Source of the DNA: Natronoglycomyces albus
GTDB taxonomy: Bacteria > Actinomycetota > Actinomycetes > Mycobacteriales > Micromonosporaceae
Length of the DNA stretch: 64,000 bases
NCBI RefSeq assembly: GCF_016925535.1
Contig: NZ_CP070496.1
Coordinates: 3,630,257 to 3,694,256, forward strand
Reading direction: 5' to 3'
A model generated the notes under the pieces. The model did not search any database. It was not told where the DNA came from and was given only the letters and a program-made list of their open reading frames with translations. Shown here in pieces: positions 18,945 through 28,835 of this stretch; the stretch's first letter is position 1; the number at the start of each line of letters is the position of its first letter. The position numbers and the translations under genes were made by a program.

Positions 18945-21900
18945 CTATGGTTGCTTCTTTTTGGACTTGCGGCTCCGGGCAGAGGCAAGGGGCCTCCAGG
19001 TGGCGAGATCGGCATCGGACAGTTCAAACCGTTCCTGTTGTTCGCTCAGGAAGTCCGCGTACAGCTGGGCAGGCGTCACCCCAAGCTCAGGGTCTACTTC
19101 ATCATCGTGCCATTGTTTTAGCCAAGGCAATTGTTCTGCCAGACCGGCGAAAATCGGCCTCAGGCGCTCTGAGTCCCAGCCTTCTTCACTTCGGACATGG
19201 GAGAGCATGGTCAGTGCGTGTGCAGCCTGGCGGTGGTCCCATCCGGCCCAGCCGATCAGCAGCGAGCTGTCATTGTCGGGAGCGGCACCAGGATAGGAGA
19301 TAAACCGTTCCTTGGGCACGTCGAGCTTGCCGCGCTGACGCCAGTAGGAGGTCTTGCGGAAGTCGCCGGTGCCGTACTTGGGCGGGACGGCGATGTCAAG
19401 GCGCTCGCCCGTGCGGTCTTCTTCGCGCTGCTTTTCCCAGGTCTCTTCCCACTGGGCGCGTTTGCGCAGGCCGGAGTCCTTATAACGCAGGGCCGCCAGG
19501 TAGGGAACGTGCTCGGTGTCGATGATGTCGGCGAGGACTTTGGCGAGGTCGACATCAGAGCCAGCGTATAGCTTGGCTACGGAATCGACATCGTCGTCGT
19601 CCCGGAGCTTGTCGGCGAGCTGGTTGATCGTCAACGGCTGGGGCTGCTCGATGCCGTTGTGGTCGGGAGCAAACCAGAGTTCCCGGCGTTCACAGGCGTC
19701 AAGGAGCCAGGAACGAAGCGCTTCTTGCTCGCGCTGCTCCCACGGGGTGGTCGACCAGCGGCGCTTGCATTCGGGTCGCTCAATGAGCGCGATGTCCTTG
19801 CGAGACTCGATGCAGTCAATTCGCCGTTGTACAAGTTCTTGATAGGCTGCGGGCCAGTGGGACGGGATCTCGGTGATCGGGGTGGAGCCGTGGCGAGAGA
19901 ACCACTCGGTCGAGACCTCACCTGCTTTCATCTTGCGGGCTAGGACGATTTCGAAGGCCCGCTCACCTAGGTTGATTTCCGGAACGGCCTCGGGGTCAGT
20001 GGTGAGACTGGCGCGCTCGGCCTCATCGAGAAGGCCATAGAGGCCGTAGACTTCCCAATCCAACTCTTCTTGAGCGGCGATCATCTGACGGCGGAGCGAT
20101 GTGTTGGCTGCTCGAGCATTATCAAGGCTGGTGCGGGTGGGGGCTTCAACTTCCGTAAGCGCGGAAGGCTCGGTTGAGGCAAGCTCCCGTCCCAGGGAAT
20201 CTAGTCGGCGTCCAGAATCAAGCGGGAGTTTGGACGGAAGCGGGAATTCCTTCAGTTTGGTTCCGGTGAATTCGTATCTATCATCCCAACCTTCAGCACT
20301 CACACGCGCTCCGTCTTTCCCTACTGGATCGCCACCCTTTGGATACGAAACCTGCTTAAGCCAAAAGCAGGCCGTGGAACTGTTCAACAGGCCGAGTAGC
20401 TCTAGATGGTCGTCCTCGGTGGCGCCCTCTGGCAACTTGATCACGGGAGCCGACTGCTTGAAGACCTTCCCCCCGCGGTCGAGCACGAAGTGGTTATGCG
20501 TAGCGACAAAGGCATACGTGATGGCGAATTCATGTGCACCCTTATCTACCACAATTTGATGCCACTCATACCAAGGCCGACATTCTTGAAAGTAAGAGAC
20601 CTTTCCGAAAGTCTGGCGGTTCCCTGCTACGGTCCTGTAAGGCCACATCCACTTGTAACTGTCAAATTTCTTATTAAAGTCAACAAGCGATAGGTCATCT
20701 CTATACGGGAAAAAAGCGAAGTTCTCCCCACTGATATTCCAGTCACGAATTTCAACGCCAAGCACCAACCGCTTCTTCAAATCGAGAGACTTCGTTCGCC
20801 GCCTCCAGTCAACCTTTCGGGCAAGCATTGCATCATCTGCATTGGTCATGCCGAAGATCCCAATTCTAATTACCCTTGGTTTGGATAGACTATTTTCAGC
20901 CTGGCTTAGTGTACGCAGCAATTCATCAACTCCACCACCTGAAAGACTCCATGGATGCTTGGCTAGTCGTCCTCGGTTCAGGTCAGCACAACTAACCCAT
21001 TTGCTTTCGCTTTCAGGATGGTCAATTTGGCTTACTATTGCACTCCAGACCACCCCCTTCGACGGAACAGTGGGCTGTGAAGGCTCACCTTGGATTCCCT
21101 GCACTACTCGGACATCATGACCTCGCTGCGCGGATTTCCTTCCAACCAAGATCACGGTCGGGGTGCCATGACCCGGAATGTAGGCACCCGAGGTATCGAT
21201 AACGTGTGTCAGGTCGACCTTCAGATTGAAATATTTTTCAATGAGCTCAGTTCCGAACTCTCGTTTCATGAACGAATTTGCCGTAATTTGGCCAATATAG
21301 CCAGCGCCGACACGTTCATGTCGGCCATTGACTCCAAGTTCGAAGAACCGCGCAGCAAAAGGGACCGACAGCGCGTATTTACCTTTGCACACGTCCTTGT
21401 ATGCTGCCCGGTAGTTGGCGTTTTCCCGCTTGTCTTTCACCGTGATATACGGCGGATTTCCTACCACTACATGGTATGACCCTCGTCCAAGCAGGTCGAC
21501 ATTCCCGAAGCGTTCCTCATAGATGTCCTCAGTAACGAATGTATGTGGCTCCAGGGTCGCGTTAAGAGCTTCCTGCACCTGCGTGGCACCTCGGCCGTGC
21601 AACAAAGAGTCACCTACCGCGATATTGACCGGGAAGTCAGGTGCCTCTTTAAGGGTTTTCGCCTCGGCCGCCTTCATTGCCGCCACGAACAACCGAAACC
21701 GGGCAATTGCTACCGCGAACGGGTTCTTGTCAACCCCGTGAATGCCATACAGCACCTTGCGGATCAATTCCCAGGGCTCCGCTCCGGGAGCACGGTGCTG
21801 CCAAGCCTTCAGCAACCGGTCGAACGCGCCTAGTAGGAAGTGGCCCGATCCGCAGGTCGGGTCGATGATGCGCAGGCCCTTCGGCATATCCTCACGCACA

Positions 21901-22601
21901 TCCGGCCGTGGGTATTCCGGTTCCAGACCGAACTCGTCCATAGCCGGTTTCAACGTCAGGTCAAGAATGAACTCTTCCACGAACTCTGGCGTCTGCAGCA
22001 GCGCGAAGTTTTTCCGAGCCGCTTCCGAAAGGTCCTGGTATAGGTCCCCAAGAAAGCGCGTATCCCACTCCGGGTCCTCAAAGTCATGGACCAGTTCGCC
22101 GTCCTCACCACGCAGTCGCCAGAACTCGACCAGTTGTTTCGCCGCATGGTGGCTCGGCGTAATCCGCCACATCGGGTTGTGGGTCTGATCAAACAGCCCA
22201 GCCGCGACCTTAGATGCCTTCGACATGTCGTCGAATCCCGCCAGAATCCAGTCCCGGTCGGTATCCCGACCGGGGTTCTGCCCATAGAATTCGTGTTGAC
22301 GGTCGGCCGGGATATCCCAACGCGCCTCTCCTGACGCTGCCAGGTACGGGTATTCGATCAGCCGGTTGTCCTCGCAGAACCGCTGGAATACTGTGCCAAG
22401 CACCCACGCAGCCGCAGCTTGAGTTACCTGAGCGTCAAGCCAAGTCTCATAGGTGACCGCAATGCGATCAGCGTTCTTGGCGGCCGCGTATTCGTTTTGA
22501 AGCGTGCTGCAGAACTCGGCCTCGTCCGCCCGCTCCAACAAATCGGCCTCAAGAGCCTTGACTTGCTGTTTCAGGTCAGCAAGCAGCAACTTATTGTCCA
22601 C
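18945..22601 (-). CDS. pglX: BREX type 2 adenine-specific DNA methyltransferase PglX
   Basis: This 1218-residue N6-adenine methyltransferase marks host DNA and is essential for BREX restriction. The SAM-binding motif is DPTCGSGHFLLG (near residue 250) and the catalytic motif is VVGNPPYIT (near 384). The start is GTG at 22601, overlapping pglW by 11 nt. The presumed target-recognition region (about 20,400-21,500) is distinctly AT-richer: I count 51 G+C in 120 bases at 21,181-21,300 against 37 in 60 at 22,201-22,260. A G6 run on the coding strand lies at 20,469-20,474 (codons for DRGGKVF). Homopolymer slippage in pglX underlies phase variation in Streptomyces coelicolor, so this run is a candidate switch. 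Confidence 0.94.
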   Translation of the reverse strand: MDNKLLLADLKQQVKALEADLLERADEAEFCSTLQNEYAAAKNADRIAVTYETWLDAQVTQAAAAWVLGTVFQRFCEDNRLIEYPYLAASGEARWDIPADRQHEFYGQNPGRDTDRDWILAGFDDMSKASKVAAGLFDQTHNPMWRITPSHHAAKQLVEFWRLRGEDGELVHDFEDPEWDTRFLGDLYQDLSEAARKNFALLQTPEFVEEFILDLTLKPAMDEFGLEPEYPRPDVREDMPKGLRIIDPTCGSGHFLLGAFDRLLKAWQHRAPGAEPWELIRKVLYGIHGVDKNPFAVAIARFRLFVAAMKAAEAKTLKEAPDFPVNIAVGDSLLHGRGATQVQEALNATLEPHTFVTEDIYEERFGNVDLLGRGSYHVVVGNPPYITVKDKRENANYRAAYKDVCKGKYALSVPFAARFFELGVNGRHERVGAGYIGQITANSFMKREFGTELIEKYFNLKVDLTHVIDTSGAYIPGHGTPTVILVGRKSAQRGHDVRVVQGIQGEPSQPTVPSKGVVWSAIVSQIDHPESESKWVSCADLNRGRLAKHPWSLSGGGVDELLRTLSQAENSLSKPRVIRIGIFGMTNADDAMLARKVDWRRRTKSLDLKKRLVLGVEIRDWNISGENFAFFPYRDDLSLVDFNKKFDSYKWMWPYRTVAGNRQTFGKVSYFQECRPWYEWHQIVVDKGAHEFAITYAFVATHNHFVLDRGGKVFKQSAPVIKLPEGATEDDHLELLGLLNSSTACFWLKQVSYPKGGDPVGKDGARVSAEGWDDRYEFTGTKLKEFPLPSKLPLDSGRRLDSLGRELASTEPSALTEVEAPTRTSLDNARAANTSLRRQMIAAQEELDWEVYGLYGLLDEAERASLTTDPEAVPEINLGERAFEIVLARKMKAGEVSTEWFSRHGSTPITEIPSHWPAAYQELVQRRIDCIESRKDIALIERPECKRRWSTTPWEQREQEALRSWLLDACERRELWFAPDHNGIEQPQPLTINQLADKLRDDDDVDSVAKLYAGSDVDLAKVLADIIDTEHVPYLAALRYKDSGLRKRAQWEETWEKQREEDRTGERLDIAVPPKYGTGDFRKTSYWRQRGKLDVPKERFISYPGAAPDNDSSLLIGWAGWDHRQAAHALTMLSHVRSEEGWDSERLRPIFAGLAEQLPWLKQWHDDEVDPELGVTPAQLYADFLSEQQERFELSDADLATWRPLASARSRKSKKKQP

Positions 22602-25600
22602 TAGATTCCTCGCTCAGGGCAGGGGCGGGCAGGTCTTCATCGAGGCGTGGTTTCAACACCCCGGCAGGAAATCGTATCTGTTCACCAGCTGAGTCGATAG
22701 CACCGACGTTGTAACCGTCCAGATGGGCCACGTGCCGCAAGGCATCCGTCGGGCACAACAGCCACACCCCGTGCGGCCGCAGCTCGGGACGCCGGGCCGC
22801 GCTGAGAAGCTCATGCAGAACTTTCTGGCCGCCGGAGTAGCGGCCCAGCGGCGTCGCGTTGTACAGGAAAAGCACCCGGCCCTCCGCCGTAGCTTCCAGC
22901 AACGCCGTTTCAAACCGGTTCCACACCTCTACCAGAAGGTTCGTCAATGGCGCTGGAGGCGGAACCGTATCCGCAGCCAGGACTCTTTCCCAAGACGGTT
23001 TGTTACCGCGTTCGGCCACGTATTGACGCAAGAGTCGCAGGAAAACTGCCTGCACATCCAACGCGACCACACCGGGTCGTGCGGCCAGCCATTTAGCAGC
23101 TGCACAAGTCTCGGCGACTCCAGTCTTGATTGCCCGGAAACCGCCGCTTTCGACAGCTTTATCAATCCGGTAGGTGAATCGCGCGGCCTCATCGGCCCCG
23201 CTTCCAACCCCAGTTGTCCGCGGGCCCTTGATGGAACTGGTGCGGCTGCCTTCCCCCAGCCGCAGACGGCCGCGGGCCGACGGGTGCTCCTCGACATCGA
23301 GGTCGCACTCATCCAAGAGATCCAATAGGCCCGAAAGATCTCTCGGGAAGCCTTCCAGGTCTCCGAACCGCGCCTTGACGCGCTTGATCAAGTCTTGCCA
23401 CCTGACCCCGTCCTCATCATCGAGGTAGGCGCTCAATTGAGTGAGCGCCACTGCCCGCCTCGGGTTCATGTCAGTCGGATACAACTCCAACCGAGGCGTG
23501 ACCGCGACTGACTTATTGGCGTCGGCAGCCAATCGCACCAGGTCAATGTCAGTCAAAACCACGCCATCGAGGGACGCGCAGGAGCGAAGCGCGGCAATCG
23601 CCTCGGCTGACGGCGGCAGCGGGTCTGCCTCACCAAGCCCGGAAACGAGCCGCTGAGCTTCCAAGGCAAGCTCAGCCACGTAATCGAAAAGCTCACGTTC
23701 GGTTGGCTTCGTGTAGTCCTCACCGTCCGAGAGCGCTACTAGCACTGAGCCATCGGAACGGCGGTGTAGAAGATACCGCGGTTCCTCCAGACTGTCCTCC
23801 ACATGAACCGCCGCGTAGACGGCAGCACCCGCATTGGCCAGACGTTCGTCATGTTCGCTCAAGGCCGAACCGCGTCGCACCAAGATTGCAGCTGCCAGCC
23901 GAGAGGCCTCCATGACGCGCCCGTGCTCCGCCAAGACCTCAGCAACCAGATCACGCAATGCATTAATCGACCTGAGCTTCTTCCACCGACTGTCCCGGAC
24001 CTGATTGCGGTACTGGGTGATCCGCGCCGACGTCATGCCAGTTGCACGCTCGATCTGATCAGCCGGGGCCCACACTCGGACCGGGGCAGGTTGGTTGCCT
24101 TCCGGCAGGCCAACGAGCGCCCGAATACAACGCTGATAATCCACCTCGCCCTTGACACTGACTAGCTCAGCAGCGATCGCATCGACCGTGGCATGACCGG
24201 CTTCCCCGGGCGCTTCCCCCAATCCAGGGGCGGTCTCGGCCAAATGCAACTTGCCGCGCCACTCACGGGCCTTCTGTTGCAGTTCATTGCGAACCAGTAG
24301 GCCCACGCCGCGGAGGGTCTGGATATCAATACCAGGCAGTTCGGTCAGCTGGCCGACCGTGTCGATCTTGAGCCGCTTCAGAGCTGCGGCGCGAGCCTTC
24401 TCGCTGAGATCGGTCTGCGACAAAGGCAAGTCAGGGGCAAGTCGGGATTGGGGGTCAGGGCGGGGTACCTGGATCGAGACGGGGTCCGGCTCCGAGCTCA
24501 GAGCCTTGCGGAAAGCATCCTCCATCGCGTCCAGGTCGTCAAACCGCTTCTTCACGTCACGGTGCAGCGCTTTGAGGAAGAAGGCTTTCAAACCTGCGGC
24601 GATCGACTGGTCGAATGCGTCAGACCGGATCTGCGGAACCGTCTCCGTTTCCGGCAGATCAGCCGGTTCGGTCAGGCCGTCACCCCAGGAAGGCAGCTCG
24701 GCAGTCACCATTTCGTAGAGGGTGACCGCCAGGGCATAGTGTTCGGCGGCCGAGTCATAGCTGGTGCGACGAGGAGGCCCCAGGAACGGATCAAGGTACG
24801 CCTTAGTACCCGCCTCAAGATTGGTAAGTGCGACTCCGGAAAGTGAAAAATCGAAGAGGAAGAGGTGGCGACGCTGCTTGTTCTTACCCTCTCGAACCCC
24901 CAGATTGTCGGGCTTAATGTCGCGATGCCGGACACCATGATCTTCCAGGTTACGCAAAGCCCCAAAAAGATCCCGCGTCCAACCCTTCAGCTCCTCACCA
25001 GTCAGGCTGCCCTCTCGGCGCAGGTACTGGGCAAGCGACTGTTCGCCAGCCACGGCTTCGACGAGGACCTTGCGACCCCCAAGGTCGATGGGGCCTCTCA
25101 GCAGCTCCACCACGTGAGTGGCACGAACAGACCGCAAAACCTCGGCCTCGTATGCGAGTGCCTGCGTAGCGCGCTCCTCATCCAGAGCCACCTTGAGGAC
25201 CACTTCAAAGTGTTCCTCGCCCTTGGCCTTCTCAGTGTCCTCGGCCAGCAGCGCCCGGCCGGTTCCGCCGCTGCCCAAAACCCGCTTGATCCGGTACTGC
25301 CCGACCGTGTCGCCAGGACCGGCGGTCAAAGGGTCGGGGTCCGGCTCGTCGTAGAGGGCACTGATCTCCTCCTCCACGGTGTCAAGCTCGGCCATAAATG
25401 CGGCTACGTCAGCAAACCTGCGGCTGTGGTGGCAGGTCGCGCCCTGCACCATCTGGTCCATCGCCGGGGTCATGTCATCGCTAATGGCGGAGGGAACCAG
25501 CGACTCGCTTGCCTTCAGCAGTTCGGCCATACTCTCGCGAGTCTCGGCCGGTTCCTGGCCAGTCAGGATGAGATAGGCAAGCGCCCCGAGGCCAAAAATG

Positions 25601-26811
25601 TCCAGCTGGATCGGGTCAGCCTGCACGTTCGGGGCTTCCGGGGCGATATAAGTGCCCGCGGCGGCACCGATGTGAGGAGCCACTTTGCCCCACGAGGTCG
25701 TATGGCCCGCCTGATCCCGACCACGGCGGGCGGCCCCCTGCCAATCGGCAATACGCAGGCGCGGGTACTGGCCGTCGACCTCAACCCAAACGCTATTGGC
25801 CGCCAATGCCCGGTGATAGAGGCGCTGGCCGTGGGCGTGACGGAGGGCGTCGGCGAGTTGGCGGATCATCTCCACCCGGGTCTCGAGCGGGAGCCACTCC
25901 CCGCCGGTCGCCATATACTGGTTCAGTCGCTGCCAGCTGCGGCCGTGTTCGAACACGACCGCAGGTCCGAGGTCTTCGACCACCCCGCGATTGTCGACCG
26001 AGACGATGCCGGGGTGATTAATGCCCACCAAACTCTTGTACTCACGCTCGACCGCCATCGTCATCGAGGCGCGGGCCTCTTCGCTAGATCCCTTGGCAGT
26101 GAGGTAAATGCGTACTCGCCGGGGCGGGTCCTCGGGGAAATCCGTGTTGCTGGCTAGGAAGTCCTGCCAGGTGGGGCCCGAATCAAGTTCCTTCGGGTCG
26201 AGCGTGTACTGGCCAATACGGCGTTGGGTGCGGATTGGGGCAACGCCGATCTTGGTCAGCAGCTGCGGGAGCCTCGCGAAGAAGCCTTGGGGCGTGCGCC
26301 GGTCTGGGCGGGGCGCTCGGTTAAGAAGGCCGGTGACAATTCCAGCCAGACCGGTCTGGTTGCTCAGCCCTTCTCGGCCATAGACTTTGGTCTTTTGAAT
26401 CTCGTCAAATTCGCAGACTAGGTCGAGAGCCGAGAGGAATACGGCAGCGTCGAGAAAGGGGATCTTCGCATTCCCGGTGCTGACCTTTTGGAGCAAACCC
26501 TTGAGCTCCTTGGCCTTCTGGTTGGTCAGGTGGAGCGGATTGCCGATCGTGCTGTCACGTCCGAACGACCAGGTGGCCCCATTGTTCTTCGCTCGTCCAC
26601 GATGGGCCTTCAGCTCGACGAGAAAGAAACCTGCGGGGACAGCAATGAGTAGGTCGCACTCCCGAACTGCTCCGTTGGGTGCGGTAAAACTAAAGCACTG
26701 CCGTGCGTAGTAGGGGATGGGGAGTTCATCAAGACAGTTCTTGATGTGGTCAAGCCCCTCTTGCTCCCACTGAAAATTCGAGGGCTCTCCGTCCCAAACA
26801 CGCTGTACCAA
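22591..26811 (-). CDS. pglW: BREX type 2 NERD-kinase protein PglW
   Basis: This 1406-residue protein combines an N-terminal NERD nuclease-related domain (FFLVELKAHRGR near residue 65), a degenerate kinase domain and a complete kinase domain. In the first, the catalytic loop reads YHRALAANSV (about 334) and the DFG position reads IADWQG, so it is probably a pseudokinase. In the second, the P-loop is LGSGGTGRALLAE (about 512), the lysine is in VVLKVA, the catalytic loop is HRDIKPDNLG (about 630) and the metal motif is FDFSLSG. A helix-hairpin-helix-like segment (ELPGIDIQTLRGVG) follows. The start is TTG at 26811, with GGGAGG at 26820-26825 and an 8-nt spacer. It is the first gene of the BREX operon. 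Confidence 0.93.
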   Translation of the reverse strand: MVQRVWDGEPSNFQWEQEGLDHIKNCLDELPIPYYARQCFSFTAPNGAVRECDLLIAVPAGFFLVELKAHRGRAKNNGATWSFGRDSTIGNPLHLTNQKAKELKGLLQKVSTGNAKIPFLDAAVFLSALDLVCEFDEIQKTKVYGREGLSNQTGLAGIVTGLLNRAPRPDRRTPQGFFARLPQLLTKIGVAPIRTQRRIGQYTLDPKELDSGPTWQDFLASNTDFPEDPPRRVRIYLTAKGSSEEARASMTMAVEREYKSLVGINHPGIVSVDNRGVVEDLGPAVVFEHGRSWQRLNQYMATGGEWLPLETRVEMIRQLADALRHAHGQRLYHRALAANSVWVEVDGQYPRLRIADWQGAARRGRDQAGHTTSWGKVAPHIGAAAGTYIAPEAPNVQADPIQLDIFGLGALAYLILTGQEPAETRESMAELLKASESLVPSAISDDMTPAMDQMVQGATCHHSRRFADVAAFMAELDTVEEEISALYDEPDPDPLTAGPGDTVGQYRIKRVLGSGGTGRALLAEDTEKAKGEEHFEVVLKVALDEERATQALAYEAEVLRSVRATHVVELLRGPIDLGGRKVLVEAVAGEQSLAQYLRREGSLTGEELKGWTRDLFGALRNLEDHGVRHRDIKPDNLGVREGKNKQRRHLFLFDFSLSGVALTNLEAGTKAYLDPFLGPPRRTSYDSAAEHYALAVTLYEMVTAELPSWGDGLTEPADLPETETVPQIRSDAFDQSIAAGLKAFFLKALHRDVKKRFDDLDAMEDAFRKALSSEPDPVSIQVPRPDPQSRLAPDLPLSQTDLSEKARAAALKRLKIDTVGQLTELPGIDIQTLRGVGLLVRNELQQKAREWRGKLHLAETAPGLGEAPGEAGHATVDAIAAELVSVKGEVDYQRCIRALVGLPEGNQPAPVRVWAPADQIERATGMTSARITQYRNQVRDSRWKKLRSINALRDLVAEVLAEHGRVMEASRLAAAILVRRGSALSEHDERLANAGAAVYAAVHVEDSLEEPRYLLHRRSDGSVLVALSDGEDYTKPTERELFDYVAELALEAQRLVSGLGEADPLPPSAEAIAALRSCASLDGVVLTDIDLVRLAADANKSVAVTPRLELYPTDMNPRRAVALTQLSAYLDDEDGVRWQDLIKRVKARFGDLEGFPRDLSGLLDLLDECDLDVEEHPSARGRLRLGEGSRTSSIKGPRTTGVGSGADEAARFTYRIDKAVESGGFRAIKTGVAETCAAAKWLAARPGVVALDVQAVFLRLLRQYVAERGNKPSWERVLAADTVPPPAPLTNLLVEVWNRFETALLEATAEGRVLFLYNATPLGRYSGGQKVLHELLSAARRPELRPHGVWLLCPTDALRHVAHLDGYNVGAIDSAGEQIRFPAGVLKPRLDEDLPAPALSEESSGQ

Positions 26812-27179
26812 GCGTCCAGCCTCCCAAATTGCTACCCCGCAGTTCTACTTTGACATGGCGTACATCCAGGATACGGAGCGGCTGTGGCCTGATTACCTCA
26901 GGTAGTCAATCTGGTAACCGCATGATCACAGAAGATCACATGAGCTGACCGGACTATTCATCCGAAATGCACAAATGACACAAAGGGCAAAACGGACGCG
27001 GGTTCGATCCACCCTTGGCCGACGACGATGGAGGCATTGAGCGCGGATGGTTGCCCCAGGATGCTGAGCTGGCCACCACCTTGACCACTAGATGTCAACT
27101 CCACGACAGACAAGGTCCCGATCTAAGTGTGTGATGAGAAGGTCGCTCTTCGCAACTGTCCATGGAGTGAGCCTAGCTT
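26812..27179. promoter_or_regulatory. divergent promoter region between pglW and the TIGR04141 gene
   Basis: This 368-bp gap must hold the outward promoters of the BREX operon (minus) and the plus-strand gene. Visible motifs are a perfect small palindrome TACCT-C-AGGTA at 26894-26904, a GGTAACC near 26914, and a direct repeat GATCACA-GAA-GATCACA at 26924-26940. These cluster in about 50 bp and could be an operator, but I cannot assign a regulator. No confident -35/-10 pair stands out. A short string near 27,001-27,015 resembles a tRNA T-arm but lacks one base and has no partner arms. Confidence 0.4.
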
Positions 27180-28835
27180 ATGTCACCGCCCGATTCCTCA
27201 ACCCATATAGCGACTCTGCATCGGCTGAGAGACATCGAGCCTAATACCGATGCAATGTTTGAAGCGCTCGGAGACGAACGAATTGACAAACTCATCGAAC
27301 GCGGGGCTGACTACAGCAACACCGAGGTGGCTGGCTGTCCGGCTCTGGTGGTCTTCGGTCAGGGTGACGAGTGCAAGCCGTCATGGCTTAACAATGCTCG
27401 GAAGACCACCGGGTTGCCGCTTGACCTGACCACCCAAAATAGTTTTGCTCTGCTGCTCATAGCGGTTGACGGCACTGTATACGGCCTTGGGTACGGCACT
27501 GGATACCACTTAATCCCCAGTGAATACAAAGACGCTCGATTTGGGTTGTCCTTCGCAGCCCGAGTTGCCGACCCCGAGCGGGTTCGAGACTTGGTACGGA
27601 GACGACCCGGTCAACGCGGCAGGGTTGACGGCACCTGGGCCGCAGGCGGCATACCTGTGTGGCTGATCGGTGTTGATCAACAAAGCGACGTCATCGACCG
27701 CCTCGGAGCGACCACCACCGGTCTAGATCTCACGGCATCTCGTAACGGCAGCGGAGACATACGGATTCAAGGGGGCATTGGACTTCGCGCCCGGTTTGGC
27801 GTCGCACCGGAAGACTTGGTACATGATATTCGCACGATCGCGGCGATCATTAACGAGAAAGCACCGATTGCTGAGCTAGCCTTTGTGGACCACATGGCAG
27901 TTGTCAATGACACCACGCGCCGCGAGTGGCTAGACGCAAATCTCGAGTCGATCCTTTCTTCAACTGAAACGGCCTGCCGCGACTTGGCGATTGCTATCCC
28001 CGAAGAATGCCTTGACGACTATCACCAGGCCCGTAGTACGGAGATCCGGATTGGGTCCGCGCCCGCCAAACCCGTCACAGAGGTCACGATGGAGGCAATA
28101 GCTACCCGCGCCTCGGTTCAAAAGGAAGGGACACGAGTAGCTTCTCTTAGAAAAGGGCGAATCCAACTCTATACCGATCAACTCCAACGTGATCGACTCT
28201 CCCACTCCAATGCGCTGAAGTGGATCGAGGCAACAGTCAGCCTCGATGAACGGCGCTACCATCTTCTGGACGGGGAGTGGCTGGAGTTCGACGGCGCTTA
28301 TGCAGACAGCCAGGACGGACTCATCGAGGAGCTGCTCGCAGGGAGCAGCGACATCGAATTGCCCGCCTGGAAGGACGGCTGGAAGGAGGAGGACTACCTG
28401 CACTTCGCAGCGATCCGAACCCAAATGCCCTGCTTGGACCGGAAACTCATCTCCATCAGCGGCGGTCGTAAGTTCGAAGCATGCGATCTTCTAGGGCCTG
28501 ACAATGAACTGATCCATGTCAAGCAGGGCGGCAGCTCGAAGCCCTTGAGCCACCTGTTCAACCAAGGACTGGTTTCCGCAGCAGAATTGCAGCATTCCAG
28601 CGAAGCCAGAAAGAAGTTCTCCGAGCTAGTGCAGGTACATGGAAACGGCCGGGCGATACCGCTTGACTTCGTACCCAGTAAGGTCGTGTATGCATTCCGA
28701 TGTACAGACGGACGGACATTGTCAGCCTCCACCCTGTACCCCTTCTCAAAGGTCACGTTGGGTTCCTCGGCTAGACGGCTGCGAGACATGGGCATTGAGG
28801 TAAAGCTCATTGGCATCGATACAGTTGCCGAATAA
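27180..28835 (+). CDS. TIGR04141/DUF6119 family sporadically distributed protein
   Basis: The 551-residue product ends with the block typical of this family: CLDRKLISISGGRKFEACDL, then HVKQGGSSKPLSHLFNQGL, then a C-terminal KVVYAFRC segment. The family is patchily distributed and frequently near restriction or BREX genes. A nuclease-like role has been suggested from conserved Glu/Lys residues, but biochemical function is not established to my knowledge. It diverges from the BREX operon across 368 bp. The ATG at 27180 is preceded by GGAGTGAG. Codon use looks less GC-rich than the housekeeping genes to the right, in keeping with the rest of the defence island. Confidence 0.75.
   Translation: MSPPDSSTHIATLHRLRDIEPNTDAMFEALGDERIDKLIERGADYSNTEVAGCPALVVFGQGDECKPSWLNNARKTTGLPLDLTTQNSFALLLIAVDGTVYGLGYGTGYHLIPSEYKDARFGLSFAARVADPERVRDLVRRRPGQRGRVDGTWAAGGIPVWLIGVDQQSDVIDRLGATTTGLDLTASRNGSGDIRIQGGIGLRARFGVAPEDLVHDIRTIAAIINEKAPIAELAFVDHMAVVNDTTRREWLDANLESILSSTETACRDLAIAIPEECLDDYHQARSTEIRIGSAPAKPVTEVTMEAIATRASVQKEGTRVASLRKGRIQLYTDQLQRDRLSHSNALKWIEATVSLDERRYHLLDGEWLEFDGAYADSQDGLIEELLAGSSDIELPAWKDGWKEEDYLHFAAIRTQMPCLDRKLISISGGRKFEACDLLGPDNELIHVKQGGSSKPLSHLFNQGLVSAAELQHSSEARKKFSELVQVHGNGRAIPLDFVPSKVVYAFRCTDGRTLSASTLYPFSKVTLGSSARRLRDMGIEVKLIGIDTVAE

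Noticed and set aside
27000..27016. T-arm-like string GCGGGTTCGATCC, possible tRNA or attachment-site remnant
   Set aside because: The B-box lacks one base, the flanking bases do not pair as a 5-bp stem, and no D-arm, anticodon or acceptor sequence is near.
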